A DNA stretch of 56,084 nt from Latilactobacillus fuchuensis DSM 14340 = JCM 11249 (GTDB lineage: Bacteria; Bacillota; Bacilli; Lactobacillales; Lactobacillaceae). A model generated the notes under the pieces. The model made no database searches. It saw only the letters and a program-made list of their open reading frames with translations, and was not told where the DNA came from. The DNA lies in the NCBI RefSeq assembly GCF_000615805.1, contig NZ_BAMJ01000014.1:1-56084 (forward strand). Reading direction: 5' to 3'. Shown piece by piece: positions 40,882 to 49,587 of this stretch. A program made the position numbers and the translations under genes. The stretch's first letter is position 1, and each line of letters begins with the position of its first letter.

Positions 40882-41316
40882 ATGGCAGAAGGACAAAACG
40901 TATTAACCGTTAATATCGTGACGCCTAGTGGGATCGTTTATGATCACCGAGCTTCAATGGTCGTTGTGCCAGCGATGGCTGGGCAACTTGGTATTATGGC
41001 TAATCATGAGCCAATTATTACCCCTTTAGAGATTGGTGAACTTCGTGTCAAACGAACAGATAATCAAGGACATGAAGACGCGATTGCCGTTAACGGTGGT
41101 TTTATGGAAGTCAGTCATAATATTGCTTCAATCGTCGCTGACAGTGCTGAACGTGCTCGTGATATCGATATTGATCGTGCTCAAAGTGCTAAGCAACGTG
41201 CTGAAACGGCTATTAAGACCGCTTCAGAAAAACATGATACTGATGAGTTACTTCGTGCTCAAATTGCATTACAACGTGCAATGAACCGGATTAACGTTAA
41301 AAATCATTTATTATAA
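40882..41316 (+). CDS. atpC: ATP synthase F1 subunit epsilon
   Basis: A 144-residue protein with an N-terminal beta sandwich (about 1-85) and a C-terminal two-helix inhibitory arm. Last gene of the operon, followed by a strong terminator. Ribosome site GGAAGGGG. Confidence 0.94.
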   Translation: MAEGQNVLTVNIVTPSGIVYDHRASMVVVPAMAGQLGIMANHEPIITPLEIGELRVKRTDNQGHEDAIAVNGGFMEVSHNIASIVADSAERARDIDIDRAQSAKQRAETAIKTASEKHDTDELLRAQIALQRAMNRINVKNHLL

Positions 41317-41327
41317 GCAATTCAATT

Positions 41328-41366
41328 AAAGCGGTTGTCACTGATAAGGTGATGACCGCTTTTTTT
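41328..41366 (+). terminator. Intrinsic terminator of the atp operon
   Basis: Stem AAAGCGGTTGTCAC with GTGATGACCGCTTT (one mismatch) followed by T7. Confidence 0.85.
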
Positions 41367-41454
41367 ACATATTTTAAGATTGCTGCGGAGAGGCAGACAA
41401 ATCCGGTTTTGATATGTTACAATGTCCGTATATCACAAAAGGAGCATCAGTTCA

Positions 41455-41685
41455 GTGCAATCAATTGGATTACAAGCAGTCGTTACAATTATTAGTCATA
41501 TGGGCTTTATCGTGATTAGTTTTTATGGGTTACAAGCCATTCGGTTGGAGCAGTTCTTTAAACCGAATCATATGCGACAAGTTCAGATTGTGATGATGTT
41601 TTTAGCAATCGTGATGGGTTATTCAGTCAGTCAATTCTTTTTAGAAATTATCTCACAGGCTAGGAACATCATGTTCTTAGTTTAA
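41455..41685 (+). CDS. DUF1146 (YwzB-like) membrane protein
   Basis: A 76-residue protein with two membrane helices and the DUF1146 pattern around FYGLQAIRLEQFFK. It commonly sits between atpC and murA in Firmicutes; function unknown. GTG 41455 is preferred because AAAGGAG lies about 11 bases upstream and the longer ORF start lies before that site. Confidence 0.8.
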   Translation: MQSIGLQAVVTIISHMGFIVISFYGLQAIRLEQFFKPNHMRQVQIVMMFLAIVMGYSVSQFFLEIISQARNIMFLV

Positions 41686-41716
41686 TTAAACAAGCCAATT
41701 TAGCGGAGGGAAACTC

Positions 41717-43023
41717 TTGGAAAAATTAATCATACAAGGTGGACAACCTTTAGTCGGAGATGTGCACATTGAAGGTGCCAAAAATGCTGTTCTACCCATT
41801 ATGGCAGCAGCTTTATTAGCAGAAGACGGTCCAGTTGAATTTACCAACGTGCCAATTTTATCGGACGTTTTTATGATGCAAGACGTTTTAAAGAGTTTAG
41901 AAGCGCAAGTTAACTTTGATGAAGCGCATAACAAACTTGTGATTGATGCCACACAACCTTTGAATTTTGAAGCCGCTTTTGAATATGTTTCTAAAATGCG
42001 TGTTCAATCGTCGTTATGGGGCCACTTTTAGCCCGTTTGGGTCATGCCCGCGTTGCAATGCCAGGTGGTTGCGCAATCGGTTCACGACCAGTTGACTTAC
42101 ATTTGAAGGGCTTTGAAGCACTCGGTGCCACGATTACCCAGAGTAATGGTTATATCGAAGCAAAAGCGGATCAATTAGTCGGAACTGAAATTTATTTAGA
42201 TTTTCCAAGTGTCGGTGCGACTCAAAATATTATGATGGCCGCTACGATGGCGAAGGGGACGACGACGATTGACAACGTCGCTCGTGAACCTGAAATTGTT
42301 GATTTGGCCAACGTTTTAAATAAAATGGGGGCGAAGGTCTTTGGCGCCGGGACTGAAACAATCCGGATCGAAGGTGTGACCCGTTTAAGTGGGACTGAAC
42401 ATAGTATTGTTCAAGATCGGATTGAAGCCGGGACTTTCATGGTAGCCGCAGCTGCGACTCACGGGAACGTCTTGATTCAAGAAGCCATCGCTGAACATAA
42501 TAAACCATTATTATCTAAATTAACTGAAATGGGCGCTGAAGTGATTGAAGAAGATGCGGGTATTCGCATCATCGGACCAGCGACTTTGAAACCCAGCAAT
42601 GTTAAAACACTGCCTTACCCTGGTTTTCCAACGGATATGCAAGCCCAAATGACGGCGTTGCAATTGATGGCGGACGGCACGAGTGTCATGACCGAAACGG
42701 TGTTTGAAAATCGGTTCATGCATTTAGAAGAATTGCGTCGGATGACGGCTGATTATCAAATTGAAGGCCAATCTGTCCTGCTTTATGGGCCGACGAAATT
42801 TAACGGTGCTGAAGTCGCGGCTTCTGATTTACGTGCGGCTGCTGCATTGGTGATTGCCGGTTTAGTGGCGAATGGTGAAACCTTAGTGACTAATCTTCAA
42901 TATATGGATCGTGGCTATTATCATTTCCATCAGAAATTACGGGCATTAGGCGCGCACATTAGCCGTGCTGATTTTGACGCTAAAGGCCAAATAATCGTTA
43001 AGAATGAAGCGAAATTAGCTTAA
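41717..43023 (+). CDS. murA: UDP-N-acetylglucosamine 1-carboxyvinyltransferase (frameshifted as read)
   Basis: First committed enzyme of peptidoglycan synthesis, transferring enolpyruvate from PEP; about 435 residues when repaired. The active-site Cys is in [15 protein letters not shown]. The frame breaks after SKMR (about 42004): GTTCAATC lacks one base that would give [16 protein letters not shown] start 41717 with GGAGGG upstream. Likely a sequencing deletion in an essential gene. A second murA paralogue may exist elsewhere. Confidence 0.9.
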
Positions 43024-43164
43024 TAGAGACGACTTTAAACTGGATGAGCATTTGCTGATTCAGTTTTTTTGTGGCAGAAGCGTTAATAAATCTTATATGT
43101 TATTGCAAAGTACCGTGTGGTATAATTTAGTATTGAATATGGTTTTCGGAAGGAGCAACGCTAA

Positions 43165-44154
43165 ATGGCTAAAGATATCGGGATTGATTTAGGGACAGCC
43201 AACGTCTTAATTAATGTAAAAGGTAAGGGGATTGTCCTTAACGAACCTTCAGTTGTTGCGATTGATACACAAACGAAAAAGGTTTTAGCAGTCGGCTCAG
43301 AAGCTTACAGCATGGTGGGTCGGACACCCGGCAACATTCACGCAGTGCGTCCTTTAAAGGATGGCGTGATTGCCGATTTTGATATTACAGAAGAAATGTT
43401 AGCTTATTTTATTAATAAATTAAACGTTAAAGGGTTTTTATCGAAACCAAATATCTTAATTTGTTGTCCAACTAATATTACGTCAATTGAACAAAAAGCA
43501 ATTATTGAAGCAGCTGAAAAATCTGGCGGCGGCAAAGTCTTTTTGGAATTAGAACCAAAAGTGGCGGCCGTTGGAGCGGGTATGGATATTTTCCAACCCC
43601 GTGGTAACATGGTGATTGATATCGGTGGCGGGACCAGTGATGTTGCCGTACTTTCAATGGGTGAAGTCGTGACGAGTCGCTCATTGCGCCTAGCTGGTGA
43701 TAAGATGAATACTGAAATTGCCGCTTACGTTAAGAAAAAACATGGTTTACTGATTGGTGAACACAGTGCCGAAACCATCAAGTTAACCATTGGGAACGTT
43801 TGGCACGCAGATGCTAGCGAAACCCTTGAAATCCGGGGCCGTGATATGGTGACTGGTTTACCACAATCAGTCACGATTGCAGCGGATGAAGTTGAATCAG
43901 CCTTACACGATACCATGATGGAAATTGTCGCAGCGGCTAAAGAAGTCTTAGAAGTGACACCTCCCGAATTATCAGCGGACATTATTGACCGTGGGATTAT
44001 GTTGACCGGTGGTGGCGCACTATTGCGGAATATCGCGAACTTATTTGCTGAACATCTCAAGGTGCCAGTGGTCTTAGCTGAAAATCCGTTAGATGCCGTT
44101 GCAATCGGGACGGGTATTTTATTGGATAATATGGAACATAAACGGGCGCATTAA
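43165..44154 (+). CDS. mreB: Rod-shape protein MreB/Mbl
   Basis: A 329-residue actin-like ATPase that directs side-wall synthesis. Phosphate-1 is GIDLGTANVLI, phosphate-2 is VIDIGGGTSDVA and the adenosine motif is LTGGGALLRN. The position after murA and ahead of rodA is conserved in lactobacilli; the Mbl and MreB paralogues cannot be separated by eye. Ribosome site GGAAGGAG. Confidence 0.92.
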   Translation: MAKDIGIDLGTANVLINVKGKGIVLNEPSVVAIDTQTKKVLAVGSEAYSMVGRTPGNIHAVRPLKDGVIADFDITEEMLAYFINKLNVKGFLSKPNILICCPTNITSIEQKAIIEAAEKSGGGKVFLELEPKVAAVGAGMDIFQPRGNMVIDIGGGTSDVAVLSMGEVVTSRSLRLAGDKMNTEIAAYVKKKHGLLIGEHSAETIKLTIGNVWHADASETLEIRGRDMVTGLPQSVTIAADEVESALHDTMMEIVAAAKEVLEVTPPELSADIIDRGIMLTGGGALLRNIANLFAEHLKVPVVLAENPLDAVAIGTGILLDNMEHKRAH

Positions 44155-44191
44155 GGTGCATCGGAATATCAGTAAGGGATTGTGAAAAATC

Positions 44192-44374
44192 GTGTATCAA
44201 TCAAATTTTAATGAACATGTTAAACCGGTACTTAAGAAAATACTCTTAGTCATTGTCTTGATCATCCTTGCACTCCTAGTGGGTGAGATGATTGGTTTTG
44301 CGATGGGCGGTCAGAATCCGTTTGGGGTTTTCTTACCAAGTACTTGGAGTCACATTATTAATTTCTTACAATAG
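44192..44374 (+). CDS. EpuA-family small membrane protein
   Basis: A 60-residue single-helix membrane protein; a basic N-terminus precedes a hydrophobic segment (about 18-37), and the outside tail NPFGVFLPSTWSHIINFL is typical of EpuA-type proteins, often labelled DNA-directed RNA polymerase subunit beta in databases. GTG start. Its role is unknown. It lies between mreB and yidD in an apparent operon. Confidence 0.65.
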   Translation: MYQSNFNEHVKPVLKKILLVIVLIILALLVGEMIGFAMGGQNPFGVFLPSTWSHIINFLQ

Positions 44375-44395
44375 TTCGATAGTAGGTGGGTCTAG

Positions 44396-44641
44396 ATGAA
44401 AAAAGGGTTAATTATGTTGGTCCGGTTTTATCAGCAAGGGATTTCGCCATTGTTACCGCCTAGTTGTCGTTATTATCCAACTTGTTCGAGCTACATGATT
44501 CAAGCGATTCAAAAGCATGGCGCCTTCAAAGGGCTGATTATGGGTACTGGGCGCATTTTACGCTGTCATCCGTTCATTAAGGGCGGTTATGACCCCGTGC
44601 CAGATTATTTTACGGTACGTCGCAACAAGGCGCAGCGTTAA
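44396..44641 (+). CDS. yidD: Membrane protein insertion efficiency factor
   Basis: An 81-residue YidD protein with the family pattern [20 protein letters not shown] and a late conserved [12 protein letters not shown]. It helps YidC-dependent insertion at the inner face of the membrane. Ribosome site TAGGTGG. Confidence 0.93.
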   Translation: MKKGLIMLVRFYQQGISPLLPPSCRYYPTCSSYMIQAIQKHGAFKGLIMGTGRILRCHPFIKGGYDPVPDYFTVRRNKAQR

Positions 44642-44662
44642 ACAGAGGAGTTTTAAATAGTT

Positions 44663-44893
44663 ATGTCAAAAAAAGAAAAAAATATTGAAGTTACTATTGA
44701 TGATATCACTCGTGATGGTCAAGCAATGACGAGCATTATGGTTGGTAAAAATGAAATTGGTGTGATTGTTGAAGACAGCGTCAAAAAACGCTTTGAAGCA
44801 ACGGTTGCTGGGACTAATCAATCAATTATCACGAAAACACACGATGATGCAGTCAATGAATTGCTTAAGGAATACCATTTACATCAAGGTTAA
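44663..44893 (+). CDS. DUF2969 protein
   Basis: A 76-residue acidic cytoplasmic protein with strand-rich first part and helical end (DDAVNELLKEYHLHQG), matching DUF2969 of lactobacilli, typically found beside rodA. Function unknown. Ends before a terminator. Confidence 0.75.
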   Translation: MSKKEKNIEVTIDDITRDGQAMTSIMVGKNEIGVIVEDSVKKRFEATVAGTNQSIITKTHDDAVNELLKEYHLHQG

Positions 44894-44917
44894 TTCTTAA
44901 GAATTGCTTAGTTTTAA

Positions 44918-44948
44918 GTAGCCCGGCGGCATTTTGGCCGGGTTATTT
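44918..44948 (+). terminator. Intrinsic terminator
   Basis: GC-rich stem AGCCCGGC/GGCCGGGTT followed by a T-rich tail. Confidence 0.75.
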
Positions 44949-44984
44949 ATATAATAAAAGCAGATTGATTGAAGGAGATTTAAC

Positions 44985-46184
44985 ATGCCAAAAGAATTAG
45001 AAACAACAGAAGAGACGTCGCGAATCGATTACGGAATCGTCTTTTCGGTCTTTATGTTGGCATTAGTCGGATTAATGTCGATTTATGTCGCCGTCTTACA
45101 CGATACAAGTGGCAGTGATCCCGTCCGAGCTGTAATTATGCAAGCTGTCTGGTACGTGATTGGTGGGATTGCGATTGTCATTATTATGCAATTTGATTCT
45201 GAACAACTGTGGCGAATTGCACCACTGGTCTATGGTGTCGGGATTTTCTTGCTGATTGCTGTCTTGTTCCTCTATAATCGACAAGTCGCTACACAGACGG
45301 GTGCTAAAAGTTGGTTTGCTTTAGGACCAATCTCGTTTCAACCGTCCGAAGTGATGAAACCGGCCTACATCTTAATGTTAGGGCGGGTCGTCACCCAGCA
45401 TAACACCGAATATTCAGAACACACGATGCGTTCTGATTGGTTATTATTAGTCCGATTATTACTATGGACATTGCCCGTCATGGTCTTGTTAAAACTACAA
45501 AATGATTTTGGGACAATGTTGGTCTTTTTTGCAATTTTAGGGGGCGTCGTTTTAGTTTCCGGTGTCACTTGGAAGATTTTAGCACCAACAATCGCGGTCG
45601 CAGGCGCAATCGGGGGGACCGCGTTGTCATTAGCGGCCACGACTTGGGGTCGAGCAATCTTGACCCATGTCGGTTTTAAGACGTATCAATTTAACCGAAT
45701 TGACGCTTGGTTACATCCGTTCGACAATACGGCTAGTACCAGTTTGCAATTGTCACAAAGTTTAAAGGCGATTGGCTCTGGTCAATTATTCGGTAAAGGC
45801 TTTAATAATATTCAAGTCAATGTCCCGGTTCGTGAATCGGATATGATTTTTTCCGTGATTGGTGAAAATTTTGGTTTCATCGGTTCTTGTTTTGTAATCC
45901 TGTTGTATTTCCTACTGATTTATCAGATGATTCGGATTACGTTTGATACGAAAAATGAATTTTACGCTTACGTTTCAACCGGGGTCATTATGATGATTTT
46001 ATTCCATGTTTTCGAAAACATCGGGATGAGTGTCGGACTATTGCCATTAACGGGGATTCCGCTACCCTTTATTTCACAGGGGGGTTCTTCATTACTGGGG
46101 AACATGATTGGGATTGGTTTTATGATGTCGATGCGGTATCATTACAAGAGTTACATGTTTAGTGAATCAGAAGATACTTTCTAG
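44985..46184 (+). CDS. rodA: Rod-shape SEDS peptidoglycan polymerase RodA
   Basis: A 399-residue FtsW/RodA/SpoVE (SEDS) protein with about ten membrane helices. Signature segments are FGPISFQPSE-like ALGPISFQPSEVMK, KPDFGT-like LQNDFGTMLV and GIPLPFISQGGSSLL. It polymerises glycan strands together with a class B PBP in the MreB elongation machine. GAAGGAG site. Confidence 0.92.
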   Translation: MPKELETTEETSRIDYGIVFSVFMLALVGLMSIYVAVLHDTSGSDPVRAVIMQAVWYVIGGIAIVIIMQFDSEQLWRIAPLVYGVGIFLLIAVLFLYNRQVATQTGAKSWFALGPISFQPSEVMKPAYILMLGRVVTQHNTEYSEHTMRSDWLLLVRLLLWTLPVMVLLKLQNDFGTMLVFFAILGGVVLVSGVTWKILAPTIAVAGAIGGTALSLAATTWGRAILTHVGFKTYQFNRIDAWLHPFDNTASTSLQLSQSLKAIGSGQLFGKGFNNIQVNVPVRESDMIFSVIGENFGFIGSCFVILLYFLLIYQMIRITFDTKNEFYAYVSTGVIMMILFHVFENIGMSVGLLPLTGIPLPFISQGGSSLLGNMIGIGFMMSMRYHYKSYMFSESEDTF

Positions 46185-46197
46185 GAGTGAAGACAAA

Positions 46198-46506
46198 GTG
46201 GCAATGAGTAACGATGATTATTTTTGGACAGAGGAAATTGCGGCTTCGATTCGACGCGTTGGTATTACCAAAGCGGCGCAATCTGAATTTGGCCAAATTA
46301 AGTTTGTTGATGTACCAGCAGTCGGTCAGACCGTCACGAAGGATGAAACATTAGTGGCAATCGAAGCCGAAAAAATGGTCCAAGATTTAGATAGTCCAAT
46401 CAAAGGTGAGCTAGTCAACGTCAACACCGCATTAGCTGATAGTCCCGAATTATTAAACGCGGATAATGAAAAAGATGCGTGGATCGCCGACGTTCGGGTT
46501 GATTAG
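46198..46506 (+). CDS. gcvH: GcvH-like lipoyl carrier protein
   Basis: About 102 residues with the biotinyl/lipoyl fold of glycine cleavage H protein: a conserved N-terminal YFWTEE and the lipoyl Lys in EAEKMVQDLDSPIKGE. No gcvT, gcvP or lipoate-protein ligase gene lies nearby, so it may act as a lipoyl donor or moonlighting partner rather than in glycine cleavage. GTG 46198 is preferred (AGGAGTGA 8 bases upstream) over ATG 46204. It follows rodA by 13 bases. Confidence 0.82.
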   Translation: MAMSNDDYFWTEEIAASIRRVGITKAAQSEFGQIKFVDVPAVGQTVTKDETLVAIEAEKMVQDLDSPIKGELVNVNTALADSPELLNADNEKDAWIADVRVD

Positions 46507-46537
46507 GTCGATTTTTAATCGTGAAAAAATTTTTTAG

Positions 46538-46576
46538 ATTAATAAGCTTGACTTATTAATTTGAATTGGATAAGAT
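46538..46576 (+). promoter_or_regulatory. Promoter of the metNIQ leader with overlapping palindrome
   Basis: TTGACT (46548-46553), 17-base spacer, TAAGAT (46571-46576). The -35 hexamer lies in the centre of a perfect nine-base inverted repeat, ATTAATAAG (46538-46546) and CTTATTAAT (46552-46560). It could be a repressor site or a weak hairpin. Confidence 0.6.
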
Positions 46577-46582
46577 AAAAGA

Positions 46583-46861
46583 CAATTAATAACAAGCGAT
46601 GAAAAGATGAGTAGATTAAGCAGTAACATTCTTAGAGAGTCCGGTCAGGTGCAAGCGGATAATGTGAACCTTAGTTGAATATGGTCTTTGAGCATTTCAT
46701 TTGGTGAGGTTTACTGAGCCGGTGCGGGGGTTGCCCGATATAGCGAACGAGTATCAATCTGGTACTTTGTAAGGCGATGGCTGTGAAGTCATCGTAAATT
46801 AAGGTGGTAACACGCATTTTGGCGTCCTTTCTCTCGATTTTTGAGAGGAAGGATTTTTTTT
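46583..46861 (+). promoter_or_regulatory. Methionine T-box riboswitch
   Basis: Stem I is closed by ATGAAA/TTTCAT, with AAAGA/TCTTT below the specifier loop. The loop reads AGTA on its 5' side and GAAT-ATG on its 3' side; ATG at 46681-46683 is the Met specifier by alignment to the known GAA-N-codon arrangement. Distal stem ACATT/AATGT encloses AGAGAG. The T-box sequence AAGGTGGTAACACG is at 46801-46814, its TGGT suiting an ACCA tRNA end. The competing terminator (TCCTTTCTCTC/GAGAGGAAGGA plus T8) ends at about 46861. This occupies the gene-free stretch 46507-46901 and controls metNIQ. Confidence 0.9.
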
Positions 46862-46901
46862 ACTCATTTTTTCAGCGCTAGGCATACGAGGAGGGCATTC
46901 A

Positions 46902-47936
46902 ATGTTAACAGTTCAGCAAGTTAATAAGCAATTTACGCGTGAAGGGGAGACCTTTCAAGCTTTGAAAAACGTGTCACTTGAAATTCAGGATGGCGAAATC
47001 TACGGCATCATCGGTTATTCAGGGGCGGGTAAAAGTACGTTAATCCGCTTGTTCAATGGTTTGGAAAAGCCAACGAGTGGTGATGTCTTAGTCAATGGTC
47101 AATCGATCATCGGTTTAAGTGAACAAGCGATGCGACCGGTTCGGCAAAAGATGGGAATGATTTTTCAACATTTCAACTTACTTTGGTCGAAAATGGTGAT
47201 TGATAATATCATGTTACCACTCAAATTAATCGGCGTTAATAAAAAGCAGCGCCTTGCCAAAGCACGTCAATTATTAAAGCTTGTTGAGTTAACCGATTAC
47301 GAAGCCGCTTATCCTAGTGAGTTATCGGGTGGTCAGAAACAGCGGGTGGCAATCGCGCGCGCTTTGATTAGCGACCCAGCGATTCTATTGTGTGACGAAG
47401 CGACTAGCGCACTGGATCCGAAAACAACGGCGTCGATTCTAACGTTACTAGCGAAGATCAATCGCGAATTAGGGATTACGATTGTGTTAGTCACCCACGA
47501 AATGGATGCGGTGCGGCGAATCTGTCAACGAATTGCGGTGATGGAAAATGGCCAACTGATTGAAGAAGGTAGCGTGCACGATATCTTCGAACGACCACAA
47601 ACAGCGGCCACCAAAGCTTTCGTTTCGGAATCATTGGTCGTGACCCCGAGCGAAACCCAAGCGTCAATTGACCAATTACTAAACCGCGTCCCCAATGGCA
47701 GCATCGTTAAATTACGGTTCAACGAGGAACAATCAGTTCAACCCGTGATTGGTCAACTGATGCGCCGCTATCAAGCAATTGAAATCAGCGTGATTAGTGG
47801 GAGTTTACAGCAAACCGTTAACGGAGCACTCGGCTATCTCTATATCCAGATTCAAGCTGATCCAACTGATTTAAAAGCGGTTCTAGCCGATTTAGCGCAA
47901 CAAACAATCGAAGTGGAGGTGATTCGTCATGACTAA
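46902..47936 (+). CDS. metN: Methionine ABC transporter, ATPase
   Basis: A 344-residue ATPase: Walker A GYSGAGKST (39-47), signature LSGGQKQR (141-148), Walker B ILLCDEATSALD (161-172), and a C-terminal NIL regulatory domain (about 265-340) that binds methionine to inhibit transport. Directly after the Met T-box, with GAGGAGGG upstream. Overlaps metI by 8 bases. Confidence 0.95.
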   Translation: MLTVQQVNKQFTREGETFQALKNVSLEIQDGEIYGIIGYSGAGKSTLIRLFNGLEKPTSGDVLVNGQSIIGLSEQAMRPVRQKMGMIFQHFNLLWSKMVIDNIMLPLKLIGVNKKQRLAKARQLLKLVELTDYEAAYPSELSGGQKQRVAIARALISDPAILLCDEATSALDPKTTASILTLLAKINRELGITIVLVTHEMDAVRRICQRIAVMENGQLIEEGSVHDIFERPQTAATKAFVSESLVVTPSETQASIDQLLNRVPNGSIVKLRFNEEQSVQPVIGQLMRRYQAIEISVISGSLQQTVNGALGYLYIQIQADPTDLKAVLADLAQQTIEVEVIRHD

Positions 47937-48618
47937 TGTGAATGGGTTTCAATCGTATTTTCAATTTAATCAGGTTGATTGGGCAACCATGTGGCAAGCG
48001 ACTTTTGAAACAGTTTGGTTGTCAGCGATGAGCGTCATTTTAGTCGCCGTTCTCGGGTTCCTACTCGGATTGATGTTATACCAAACGGGTCAAAGCCAAA
48101 GACCAATGAGTCGCGTATTGAATGGCATCGTGGCATTATGCGTCAACGTTTTCCGTTCTATTCCGTTTATCATTCTAATCGTATTATTGATTCCGTTGAC
48201 TAAGGGCATCATGGGGACGATGATTGGTCCCAAAGCTGCAATCCCCGCACTGATTATTTCCGCCGCACCTTTTTACGCGCGGTTAGTCGAATTAGCGTTT
48301 CACGAAGTCGACGGCGGGGTGCTCGAAGCGACTCGGTCAATGGGCGCATCGAAATGGCAATTGGTTTGGCAAGTATTGCTACCTGAAAGTTTGCCAGCAC
48401 TGGTGTCCGGTTTAACGGTCACCGCGATTTCATTGATTGGCTACACCGCAATGGCCGGGGTCATCGGCGCGGGTGGTCTCGGGAATCTCGCGTATCAAGA
48501 TGGGTTTCAAGCCAATCAGAATACGATTACATTGGTCGCGACCGTCATTATTTTAATCATCGTTTTCATTTGTCAAAAAGCTGGGGATTTAGTGGTCAAA
48601 CACATCGATCACCGTTAA
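47929..48618 (+). CDS. metI: Methionine ABC transporter, permease
   Basis: A 229-residue membrane protein with about five helices. The EAA loop VDGGVLEATRSMGASKWQ contacts MetN. Translationally coupled to metN and followed by metQ after 19 bases. Confidence 0.94.
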   Translation: MTNVNGFQSYFQFNQVDWATMWQATFETVWLSAMSVILVAVLGFLLGLMLYQTGQSQRPMSRVLNGIVALCVNVFRSIPFIILIVLLIPLTKGIMGTMIGPKAAIPALIISAAPFYARLVELAFHEVDGGVLEATRSMGASKWQLVWQVLLPESLPALVSGLTVTAISLIGYTAMAGVIGAGGLGNLAYQDGFQANQNTITLVATVIILIIVFICQKAGDLVVKHIDHR

Positions 48619-48637
48619 AAATTAGGAGGAATTAATT

Positions 48638-49453
48638 ATGAAAAAAAGTTTATTTGTAGTCGCAGCTGTCTTATTAACCGGAGTTACTTTAGCCGGTTGT
48701 GGTCAGAAAAAGCAAGCCGATAGTAATACGATTACCGTGGGGGCTTCAGCAATGCCCCACGCTGAAATCTTGAAACACATTCAACCCGAACTGAAAAAAG
48801 AGGGCGTTAATCTTAAGATTAAAGTGTTCAGCGATTACGTGCTACCGAATAAAGCCTTGGACAGCGGTGAATTGGATGCCAATTATTATCAACATGTCCC
48901 TTTTATGAAGAAGGCCAACAAGGATAATGGTTATCATCTCGTCAGTGCAGGCAGTATTCATCTGGAACCATTAGGGCTGTACAGCAAGCAGGTTAAGAAA
49001 CTCAGTGAAGTTAAAGACGGCGCTAAAGTGTTGGTCTCCAGCAGTCAACCTGATTGGGGTCGCGTCTTGACGATTCTGAAGGACGGGGGCTTGATCACCT
49101 TAAAGGCCGATGTGAATGCTGAGAATGCAACGTTCAAGGATATTGCCACTAATCCTAAACATCTCAAGTTTGAATACACGTTCGAACCCAAACTCATGCC
49201 CGAACTCTTGAAAAATAATGAAGGCACCTTGGTCGCGATTAATTCGAATTACGCCGTTCAAGGGGGATTGAATCCCGAAAAAGATGCGGTCGCGCTTGAA
49301 AAACAATCGTCACCATACGCGAATATCGTGGCAGTCAACAAAGGTGATCAAAACAAACCAGCGATTAAGAAACTGGTTAAGGCCTTGAAATCAAAATCAA
49401 CGCAAACTTGGATCAAAAATAAATGGCACGGGGCAGTTTTACCAGTCGAATAG
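48638..49453 (+). CDS. metQ: Methionine-binding lipoprotein
   Basis: A 271-residue NlpA-family solute-binding protein. The signal peptide ends in lipobox LAGC with lipidated Cys21. It captures methionine (D- or L-) outside the membrane for MetNI. AGGAGG site; terminator follows at 49463. Confidence 0.94.
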   Translation: MKKSLFVVAAVLLTGVTLAGCGQKKQADSNTITVGASAMPHAEILKHIQPELKKEGVNLKIKVFSDYVLPNKALDSGELDANYYQHVPFMKKANKDNGYHLVSAGSIHLEPLGLYSKQVKKLSEVKDGAKVLVSSSQPDWGRVLTILKDGGLITLKADVNAENATFKDIATNPKHLKFEYTFEPKLMPELLKNNEGTLVAINSNYAVQGGLNPEKDAVALEKQSSPYANIVAVNKGDQNKPAIKKLVKALKSKSTQTWIKNKWHGAVLPVE

Positions 49454-49462
49454 AATAGTATT

Positions 49463-49493
49463 AAGACGTTTACCTTCAGGTGGCGTCTTTTTT
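49463..49493 (+). terminator. Intrinsic terminator of metNIQ
   Basis: Stem AAGACG/CGTCTT with inner ACCT/AGGT, followed by T6. Confidence 0.8.
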
Positions 49494-49587
49494 ATTGTGA
49501 GCCTTTGTGCAAACTTTAATTTGAGTGGTAAAGCCTTTACAAAATAGTTATACTAAACTTATTAAGTGATTAGGGGGATCAGATAAT

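Noticed and set aside
46507-46560. Glycine riboswitch or terminator at gcvH
   Set aside because: The sequence around gcvH has no glycine aptamer features, and the short CGATT/AATCG stem is too weak and lacks a proper T tract.
49521-49554. A full sigma-A promoter for cas9
   Set aside because: TATACT at 49549 is good, but TTGAGT is 22 bases away and TTTACA only 7 bases away, so no -35 with proper spacing could be assigned.
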